Assembly (NCBI GenBank): GCA_000469685.2
Contig: LS997567.1
Coordinates: forward strand, 17,350,450-17,414,449
Length of the DNA stretch: 64,000 nt
Direction of reading: 5' to 3'
DNA from: Haemonchus contortus
Taxonomy: Eukaryota; Nematoda; Chromadorea; Rhabditida; Trichostrongylidae
The position numbers were made by a program, and so were the translations under genes. The stretch's first letter is position 1. Every line of letters begins with the position of its first letter. This document shows, one piece after another, positions 56,824 to 64,000 of this stretch. Under the pieces are notes generated by a model that was not told the origin of the DNA, did no database searches, and saw only the letters and a list, made by a program, of their open reading frames with translations.

Positions 56824-57744
56824 CAGTAGCGCTCAAAAGTACTCAGCGAAATGCTTCTTCAGTTGTAATTTACAATCGTAACTTCTTTCCTACTGGATCT
56901 AATCATGCGAAATTTCAATGTGTAGCATGGGTGTATTGTGTATATTTACCACTATTAACCTGCAATCTGGTCGTGTTCAAGATATCCCAAAGGGCTTGAA
57001 CTCAATATCAACTGGAAAGATAGACATTGTTCCTTCTTTGAATTCTTTCCTTTTTGCCATGTCTTAAGTGTACGAGCGCTAATGCCGAACACAGTGGAAA
57101 AGAATAACGCACATAAGGTGCGAATAACTGCAGACGTCACTAACTCTGCTGAAGGGAATTTTGCTACCACAAAAAACATCCTGTTTTCGCTTATGTGGAT
57201 ATTGCTGCTTTGCCGTCAAACAGGGTTGGATGGTGTGAAAAATGCTAAAGTAAACATATCAAAATTTCGCGCCATTCGCCCCAGTAAGAAAAAAGTTGGC
57301 ACTATTTACCCTTTACTGCCCCACCTTGTCGAGAATGGGCTGGATTTCTACCGAATTTTTTCAAAGAAGATCAAACCGTCTAGAAACTTGCCTACAGGGG
57401 TAATTTGACTCGTAGAACACGATTATTGCATCCATTTGTCATGGAGATGCCTAGCGCTTGCGCTACAGGCGCCTGCGCCAAATCGCTGGGTCACCGATCC
57501 TTCTGAAAACTTGCCCCTAACTAGTGTCCCAGGCGTTTTCATGATGAGTGGATGCGATATTCATGTTCTACGGGTCAAATTACCCCTCTAGGCAAGTTTC
57601 TAGCCGGTTTCATCTTCTTTGAAAAAATTCGATAGAAATCCAGCCCTTTCTCGACAGAGTGGGGCAGTAAAGGGTAAATAGTGCCAAAAAAGTTATAATC
57701 GGAAAAGCGTGGAAGCGTTTGGCCGAATACTTTTGAGCGCTACT
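56824..57744. mobile_element. Tc1-type MITE carrying a second MITE
   Basis: Inverted ends CAGTAGCGCTCAAAAGTACT and its near complement at 57727-57744, next to TA on the right. It matches 50803-51312 apart from the insertion at 57297-57685. No transposase. Confidence 0.8.
57297..57685. mobile_element. hAT-like palindromic MITE (389 bp)
   Basis: Flanked on both sides by aaaaaagt (57289-57296 and 57686-57693), an 8-bp target duplication as made by hAT transposases. The arms are reverse complements over about 145 bp, starting TGGCACTATTTACCCTTTA. It is absent from the related element at 50803, where the flanking sequence is continuous. Confidence 0.75.
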
Positions 57745-57794
57745 GTATATATGTATATATGTATGTATGTACATATGTATATAGTATGTCTATG

Positions 57795-58063
57795 TGTCAC
57801 GCAATCCGGTTCTACCTGAGAAAGGTGGAGCCTTAGAGAGGATCAACATAGCACATACGAGTGACGCCAGTAACGTCTCCATTCGTCCCTGTCACAAGCC
57901 AGAGTGGTCCACTGAATGGCCCTCGCTTCAGGGGACACGACGTCCAACATTGCTTTCATTCAGAGCTTTCGTAAGGAAGTGTGACTATCTCGTTGGCGGC
58001 CATCCTGGTGTTCGCTTGATGTCCTGAGGATCCAGCCGTTACCGCCCTGGTCCAACGGTCATC
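57795..58063 (-). pseudogene. Antisense RTE, C-terminal part (left of the LTR element)
   Basis: The minus strand gives [14 protein letters not shown] and SLRKL-type C-terminal RTE sequence and matches the nucleotide sequence of 31500-31740. It is continuous with 63215-64000 once the LTR retrotransposon is removed. Confidence 0.75.
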
Positions 58064-58434
58064 CGTTACGGTAGGTCGCCTCCGTGACCTACTCCCTCAT
58101 TTGGCGGGAATCCTCACCTAGGGCGGGAGCTCCCTCCTGTAAATAGCCCCCCCCCCCGATTTGTGCACCAGTTAGTTAGCTAGTCAGTTAGTTAGGGGAG
58201 TTAGTCTCCCCCTCTCGCTACTTTTTTCTTTCCTTTTTGTGCTCGTTTTTCCTTTTCTGGATTCAATAAACTCTCGTTTCCTCACCCTTTTTCCTGCCCT
58301 ACAGGAAAATCGTATAATTCAGTGATTCCTTCCCCCATGAGTCGGAAACTACTAGCAGTTTACGGCTTAGACCCTGCCTGGTCCCGAGCTCGCTCGTTGA
58401 TACCGGGCATGTGGAGTGGGGAATTGAACGCTAC
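58064..58434 (+). repeat. 5' LTR
   Basis: Starts CGTTACGGTAGG (TGTTACGG in the 3' LTR, a likely CpG-type change) and ends AACGCTAC. It contains an AATAAA at 58265-58270. Its TATA position reads TGTAAATAG instead of TATAAATAG. Confidence 0.92.
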
Positions 58435-58455
58435 TTGGGAGCCAAGCCAACTTGG
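58435..58455 (+). promoter_or_regulatory. Probable primer binding site
   Basis: TGGGAGCCAAGCCAACTTGG starts two bases after the 5' LTR. The leading TGG fits complementarity to a tRNA 3' CCA end. The tRNA species was not identified. Confidence 0.5.
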
Positions 58456-58479
58456 AGCTAAAGGTAAGGGGTGGTTCCA

Positions 58480-58930
58480 GGAGACTTACCGAACTCGGAC
58501 TGGTTTAACAGTCGTGATTTTCGGTCTAGTAGTACTGTCGAGCTCCGGTTGTATAAGCCGTGACTTCGACATTGTACGTGGGAGAAAGAAAGCCTATTAA
58601 TAGATCGAGCTCCGACGTACAGTCGTGACCCTCGATCGAGTGAGGAAGCTGGTCGAACTCCGGTGGTATAAGCCGTGACTTCGACAGTGTACCAAGCGGA
58701 ACCAAGTCGATTGATAGCGACAAGATCGAACTCCGACTTACGGTCGTGACTTTCGATTACTTCAGAAAACTTCGTCATACGACGTGAAGTCGACTGGTGC
58801 CTGGTTAATTGGAAACAAGTGTCATGTGGCACAGGAGTGGAATCCGACTAGATCGTGAAGTCGTGACCCCAGATCGAGGGAAGGTTGGCGTCGAACTCCG
58901 GTCGTGCGAGACGTGACTTCACTTCGACTT
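58480..58930 (+). repeat. Diverged repeats in the LTR element leader
   Basis: A module of 'gtcgagctccggttgtataa' then 'gccgtgacttcgac' alternates with 'atcgaactccgacttacggt' and 'cgtgactttcgat' three to four times between the primer site and gag. The copies are partly self-complementary, so the leader RNA could fold strongly. A packaging or translation role is only inference. Confidence 0.6.
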
Positions 58931-59348
58931 CGAATTACGGATCAGTATCCAGGCAATCAGCGTGCTCTGATTCTCTCAGTTTTAAAACTCATTACCTCTC
59001 CGGTTGTCCATTTTTTTTGTTTAATCATCGAGCTCCGCTGTGCCAGTGATCGAGATTTTCGATATATTGATACCGCAATTGTTTCGTCGATAATTGTGCC
59101 GTTATAGAAGCTAATCTCTGCTGATACGATTTATTTTCCAGAGGTGGTATCGCACATCTCATCGAGGAAGAGCTCCTTCGATCTCCTGTCGAGGATGAGG
59201 ACATGTTCGATGAAAATGTAAGTGACATTTTTTTGAAAAATTTTGAAAGGCTGTCAAATAGGCTGCTAAGCCATGTAACCGCTATTGGTGTCACGTGTGA
59301 TAATGAGCTGGCAAGATCGATGCGTACCGATGATCCTAGAAGGGAGAT

Positions 59349-60680
59349 GTGATGGCGTCAGTAAGCGAGCAAGTTGCATTGGTAAAAGAAACCGCGAAGG
59401 CAACACTCGCTGAGATAAGCGAGATGAGTAGGCCTAAGGTAGTGGAACGCGTTTTCGAGCTTCTGAGAGAAGGCAATATTACCAGTGTAGGCCAGCAGCA
59501 GGAGCACATGAGTAGATGTGCATCAGTGAATAATGTGATGAAAGAGGTGTGCGGAACCCTACACTGTCAGAATTCAGAAATGGTCATGAGAGTTAGGGGA
59601 TTGGCTGCAGCTTTCAGTGTAGAAAAGGAGACATCCGATGAGCTTCGACAGCAACTAATACAAAAGGATTTACAGGTTGAGCAGCTGTGCCAGGAGGTGG
59701 AAGAATTGGAACAGCAAAGAAAGGCGATGGCCCTCGTGGAAGGAGATTCGGGCCGCGGCACAGCTCAAGGTCTGCCTGAGTCACTAAGACAGTATAGTAC
59801 GATAGAAGTACTTCAGCCAAATGGCCAGTTGTTACAGAGGCGTGCCTCAAGAACCTGGACGCCATCGCACCGGCCGTGCTCCGAGAGTATGCCGTGAGAA
59901 GGCTGCGGGACATGTCAAGGAATGGCACGATTGTCGGCCACAGGTTAGACCTCCGAGTTTTCATTGGGGGATTACATTCGCACAATGTCTCTACCAGAAG
60001 TGCAACCTTTTTTCGAGTAGGCCAGGCGAATGTTTCAAAAGATCCATAAGCTCCTTTGACATGAAATATCCCAGAGAGCATTGGAAAGACTCTAGTAGAG
60101 TACAACTATTTCGAAGTTTCCTCAAAAAAATGCACTAACAATATTCGAAACACTGCAAAGGGCGGTACGTGAGGGAACCTATAATGAAGTGGTTGAGGCT
60201 ATGAAGGCAAGAATGCGCATAGACGGGAATAGTCAACGTGTAAAAGCCTTATCTGACCTGCTCCTCTTAGCCATGAGACCAGGCCAGTCCCTCAGCCAAT
60301 TTCGTTTCGCTTTAGAAAGTCTAGCGAATAAGGCGTACCCAGATATGCCAGCAGAAGCAGATAGCAGATATGTCGTTGCAAAAAGCTGAGATTCTATGCA
60401 GGCTGCCTTACAGAGCATTAGAGAATAGTAATTGTGAAGAAGCATACGAAAAAGTGAAGGAAGCAGCCCTTAGTCTAGAAAGGAGCCTGAAGACTCCTGA
60501 GGAGTGCGGATTACGGAATGAAGGCAGAACCGAGTTTGGGTATAGGCACCGTGCCCTTGAACGAAGAAGAGAAAAGAGCCTAGATAGCGGCTCAAACGGC
60601 TTGGAAAGAGTAGCGAAACCCTTAACAGAAGGCGAAGGACAGTCGAAAAGCGTCAACGGTCACAAGAAAAACAGAAGGCG
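59349..60680 (+). pseudogene. gag-like frames of the LTR element
   Basis: The first frame (59349-59897) begins MMASVSEQVALVKETAKATL and is helix-rich with a coiled-coil-like stretch (QQLIQKDLQVEQLCQEVEEL). After a frameshift near 59850 it continues to LDLRVFIGGL. A later frame (60189-60389) has MRPGQSLSQFRFALESLANK and AYPDMP, a typical gag capsid C-terminal arrangement. Stops and frame changes separate the parts. Confidence 0.6.
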
Positions 60681-60689
60681 AGATTTTCC

Positions 60690-61513
60690 CAAGGTGCTAT
60701 AACTGCGGTAACATGGGGCATTTGGCTAAAGACTGCCCTAGTGGACCTGACCCGCAGCAGAGAACCCCGTCAAGGATAAATGCGCAGCGGAGACCTCATG
60801 TAGCCTACGCTTCACTGGTAGAAAAGTGGGTATACACATCGTACTGGGAGTCTACGTCGAAAACATGTGAGCTGTTTGGAGAGAAACCCCTTCCCGGGAT
60901 AACGCTATGTGGTATCGAAGCAACAGCACTTTTAGGTACCGGTTCCCAAACAACCATTATTCCAGTGAGACTATTGAAGAGGGCAATAGATAGGAATGTT
61001 GATCTGGATAAATACATTGAGCGCATACCCGGTCCTAATACCCAAGTGCGAGACGCTTCAGGGAACATGATGAAGTTCCTAGATAATACCAAAACAGCAA
61101 TAACATTGGAAGACCAAGACGAATTGGTGCGAGCCTTTGCTGGAAGGAGTCCGGACGAGGTGGTGATTTTGGGCACCAGTGCTCTGAAATTATTCAACTT
61201 AAAACTGCTGAAGAACCCTGAGACGGAAATGGAGCAGATAACCACTAGAAGAATTGTATGCGTAGGTGCTGAAGTTGCGATAGAAGTTGAAAGTCTACCA
61301 AGAAGAACCACAACAAGAAGAAAAAACGGCGTCAGGCAAAAGCTATCACTGTTGTTTGTAGGGCTACAACAAACGGCGACGATACAAGCCCGCCCGGCCC
61401 ATTTTTCCGCAGCCCAGGAAAGTATGGACAAAGTAACGATGGATGCGTGTACTCGTGCTCTATTCGAGAGAAGACATTCAGAGACGTCGTCCCGACTGCA
61501 ACAGAAGCAATAG
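60690..61513 (+). pseudogene. CCHC zinc knuckle and protease-like domain
   Basis: CYNCGNMGHLAKDC (60694-60735) is a C-X2-C-X4-H-X4-C retroviral-type knuckle. About 60 residues later comes LPGITLCGIEATALLGTGSQ followed by TTIIPVRLL, an aspartic protease whose catalytic triplet DTG reads GTG (codon at about 60934). VRDASGNMMKFLD and VVILGTSALKLFN complete the domain. The lost aspartate should abolish cleavage. The frame ends at 61513 without entering RT. Confidence 0.75.
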
Positions 61514-61533
61514 GAAATATCCTCTTTGATTCC

Positions 61534-62420
61534 ATTTTCGCTTTAGCTCGTTTGATTTCTACATACGAACACGAGAGAAGTGAAGATCGCAAGCGGTTTC
61601 TGATGTCAGATTCGAAACATTGTACCATTAGCATTACAGGCGTGCAGAAGGCGTATCTATTTTATAATAAGTATTGTGACCACGTATTTCGAACTTTGAC
61701 CCTCCATGACGGTTCGTTCCTGTGTCTTACGCACGACGGCGGAAGTAGCCTACCGTTGGAGGAACTCAACCAGGCCACGAACGAGTAGCTTTCGGTATGC
61801 CAAGGCCAACGATTGGGACGAGATGGTCGTAGATGAACGGATCAAGACCCTGATGATACTGCCCGACAGCTTCCGCGCCGTCAGAACTGCCTTCGCTGAA
61901 AGTCCACATGCGGAACTTCGGTTATATAGTACACTCAACGACATCAGAAGACTTCTGAAGAGCTTTGCAGCTCGTATTTGTGTACTGGTCGGTCCGACGA
62001 CAGATGAGCTCATTCCCAAACGCGAATGGTACAAGCTCGCGACTTCACTCGCCACGGCCGCTCGTATGGGTATGAAGGTGATCGCCGTCGCTCCCCATCG
62101 AGGAGACAAGTCGTACGCGAGGAACAGAGCGGACGTGAGCGAAGCGATCGAATCGGCGAAGTCGGCGGCAGTCACGATGAAGCAGGGATTGAGGTGTCTC
62201 ATCCCAAATATGGAATCGCCACAAGAACCCTCACATGGACCCGGAGCTCATCCAAAAAGGTTCAGCACGGAAGCATATTCGAGAGAAGTCATACAGGAAT
62301 ACTACGAAGCGCTGAGGACCTCTGTGAAAGCGGAAGTGGAATTGCCTTCATTGCAACCTGCTCCGGAAGTCGCTCATCTCGAACTCGCCTCTATTTCAAG
62401 CGGAAGAGATAGGTAGGTCA
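61534..62420 (+). pseudogene. 3' ORF of the LTR element, unrecognised
   Basis: The frame to 62416 carries ERIKTLMILPDSFRAVRTAF, AELRLYSTLNDIRRLLKSFA, ARICVLVGPTTDELIPKREW, LATAARMGMKVIAVAPHRGD and an Ala/Glu/Lys-rich tail. The 'VLVGP..DE...' strand and 'MKVIAVAPHRG' strand suggest an alpha/beta fold, perhaps SGNH-like, but no catalytic set is certain. It sits where pol or an env-like gene would end. An upstream frame (61447-61788) with LFDSIFALARLISTYEHE may be part of the same protein shifted in frame. Confidence 0.4.
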
Positions 62421-62800
62421 ATGGAGGAATTCAAAAGGAAATATGAAACGCAGCTCTAGTACATTCAGGAACGTTCAGCCTAGTCCGACGATAATGGCCC
62501 AACAGATGTACACGCCGCAGCTTTTGATGTTGCAGTACTCGCCATGGATGTTCCAGCCCGCGATGCCCAGGGGAAACTGTCAAGCTGGAAGACGACGCGG
62601 AGCGCGCAGCGGTTTTTCCCGACCCCATTAGGCCCTTGACCCTCCCATAGTAGAAATAGGCAATTAGCATAATTCTTTTGTTATTGTCGTTACTGTTGCT
62701 GCGAATTTTTAAAGTTGATTTGATTCGGTACTTGCTATAAGGATAAAGGATGAAGTAGTCTTTGTACATCTGTTACTGCGGAAGCGGCAGAGACGCCGCT

Positions 62801-62817
62801 TCCCCTGGGGGGAGACA
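62801..62817 (+). promoter_or_regulatory. Polypurine tract
   Basis: 'ggggggagaca' lies directly before the 3' LTR, where plus-strand DNA synthesis would be primed. Confidence 0.6.
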
Positions 62818-63214
62818 TGTTACGGTAGGTCGCCTCCATGACTTACTCCCTCATTTGGCGGGAATCCTCACCTAGGGCGGGAGCTCTCTCCTATAAATAG
62901 TCTACCCCCATTTGTGGTTACCAGTCGCTAGTCAGTTAGTTAGTGGAGTTAGCCTCCCCCTCTCGCTGATTTTTCTTCCCTTTTTGTGCTCTTTTTTTTC
63001 TTTTTCTGGATTTAATAAACTTTTTTTAATTAATAAACTAATACGATTTAATAAACCTTCCTCACACTTTTTCCTGCCCTCCAGAGAAATCGTATAATTC
63101 AGTGATTCCTTCCCCCGTGAGTCGGAAACTACTAGCAGTTTCCGGCATAAACCCTGCCTGGTTCCGAGCTCGCTCGTGGATACCGGACACGTGGAGTGGT
63201 TAAGTGAACGCTAC
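62818..63214 (+). repeat. 3' LTR
   Basis: TGTTACGGTAGG...AACGCTAC, 397 bp. It is like the 5' LTR but has a ~25-bp AT-rich duplication ('taataaac' repeats, 63010-63055). A TATA box TATAAATA is at 62892-62899. Confidence 0.92.
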
Positions 63215-64000
63215 TCATCACTATATCGCAAAAAGAGTCCAGCCCACCTGATCTTCGACCTCTTGGCGTAATCAACGGCATCCCTGATCTTCATTCGATG
63301 GCAGAGCTCAGAACTCCTGACTCCCTTCTGCCCTGCGTATATAGGGGAATTACGAGCATCGTACTTCCGAAGCGAGTTAAATTACGCTGACAGCATTTTC
63401 GTCCTGCTTTCGTAGAGTCTAAGTCTCTGAGGCGTAGGTCTAAGAAGGAAGCAGTGTCGAAGAGGTGGGCGCGGAGCCGGATATTTTTTTGTCTTCTTCA
63501 CTGCTCCATCGATATTCTTAAGTGCTCACCACGCCACTCGTTCATCATGTTGACTTCTCGACCTAGATACACACAGCTAGAGCATTCGGAGATATTCGTT
63601 CAGTTCAGCGTGACATAAGATACCAATCAGTTTCGCATGAACATCGTCTTCGTCAGCTTCAGTAGTAATCCGATCTTTCCCAAAGCGTTGTCGAATTTGG
63701 CCAGCATTTGTTCCGCCTGCTCGATGTTGGGAGTTATAAGCACGATGCCATCTGTAAAGCGGAGATGCTGACGTCGACCTCCACTCTCATGCTTTCCCAT
63801 TCCACATAACGCATGACATTCTCGAGAGCGACACTGAAATGTTTGGACGAGATGGTATCGCCCTATCGAACCCCTCCCTTCACATTGATGATGACCTTTT
63901 TTATAGAATGGCGAGGCGAGATCCTGGTCGTGATGTTTTTGTAGAGCTCATGAAGCATTCTCATATTTTTGGTAGGAATACCCTGGTTGCCCGGGTTTCG
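63215..64000 (-). pseudogene. Antisense RTE, RT part, runs off the right edge
   Basis: The minus strand from 64000 reads the segment that is at 31000-31500 in the other RTE relic: GGVR-like, then frames around FQCRSRECHALCGMGKHE and HLRFTDGIVLITPNIEQAEQ (RT catalytic region, FADD changed to FTDG), then the C-terminal domain ending at the LTR element. Numerous frameshifts. With 57795-58063 it is one copy split by the LTR insertion. Confidence 0.78.

Larger units (their letters stand above)
58064..63214 (+). mobile_element. LTR retrotransposon, gag-pro only, TSD TCATC
   Basis: Two LTRs (58064-58434, 62818-63214) are flanked by TCATC on both sides (58059-58063, 63215-63219). They enclose 4.4 kb with a primer-site-like TGGGAGCC..., gag-like frames, a CCHC knuckle, a protease-like domain, an unrecognised 3' frame and a G-rich polypurine tract. 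No reverse transcriptase YxDD, RNase H or integrase is visible, so pol has been lost and the element would need a helper. Ty3/Gypsy is favoured by the knuckle-protease layout. BEL/Pao cannot be excluded. Confidence 0.88.

Noticed and set aside
60805..61431. 208-codon minus-strand ORF opposite the protease-like region
   Set aside because: It is a shadow of the plus-strand frame, which carries the CCHC knuckle and protease motifs.

Overview
The window looks like repeat-rich nuclear DNA of a parasitic nematode, probably a strongylid (hookworm-like). That placement is an inference from RTE, CR1-like, Penelope-like, Tc1 and maT/mariner families around one intron-rich animal gene with GT-AG splice sites; no species marker was seen. 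There is no prokaryotic gene organisation, CRISPR array, rRNA gene or convincing functional tRNA gene.

Only one host gene is recognised: a CLPTM1-family (multi-pass ER membrane protein) gene on the minus strand. Seven consecutive coding exons (834 nt, 278 codons) join in frame with matching intron phases: 52560-52628, 52398-52497, 49631-49764, 49454-49570, 42987-43082, 20250-20408, 19945-20103. Its introns are 62, 2633, 60, 6371, 22578 and 146 bp, so almost all of 20-52.6 kb is intronic DNA packed with mobile elements. The first exons (upstream, >52.6 kb) and the last one(s) (<19.9 kb) were not found.

Layout: 0.5-2.4 kb, a ~171-190 bp satellite split by a TTAA-flanked piggyBac-like element. 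5.5-8.0 kb, inverted and broken Penelope-like (PLE) relics with a GC-rich hairpin element. 10.1-19.9 kb, one decayed CR1-like LINE interrupted by a GC-rich minisatellite, by a nearly intact PLE with ~580-bp terminal direct repeats (13.7-17.3 kb) whose repeats carry hammerhead-ribozyme motifs, and by a palindromic element. 20.6-21.2 kb, a mariner deletion derivative. 21.4-23.3 kb, tRNA-like repeat arms in inverted pairs, the second pair enclosing a nearly intact RTE retrotransposon (23.3-27.2 kb). 27.6-28.6 kb, an inverted-repeat element. 30-31.8 kb, a dead RTE. 34.4-35.6 kb, a maT element; 36-36.8 kb, a mariner relic. 39-40.1 kb, GC-rich repeats with a second piggyBac-like MITE. 40.8-42.8 kb, a LINE relic split by a MITE. 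43.5-48.4 kb, a Tc1 element split by a TTAA-flanked insertion that itself holds a palindromic ~180-bp satellite and a mariner. 50.8-54.2 kb, Tc1-type MITE, SINE-like repeat and mariner relic. 54.35 kb, (TA)55. 55.8-56.7 kb, a PLE fragment from which a 70-bp minisatellite has grown. 56.8-57.7 kb, a MITE inside a MITE. 57.8 kb to the right edge, an antisense RTE split by a gag-pro-only LTR retrotransposon with a TCATC target duplication (58064-63214).

The story is nesting: insertions into insertions within the introns of one conserved gene. The points most worth checking are the PLE hammerhead motifs, the paired tRNA-like arms, the LTR element's unrecognised 3' ORF, and the insertion stack at 43.5-48.4 kb.
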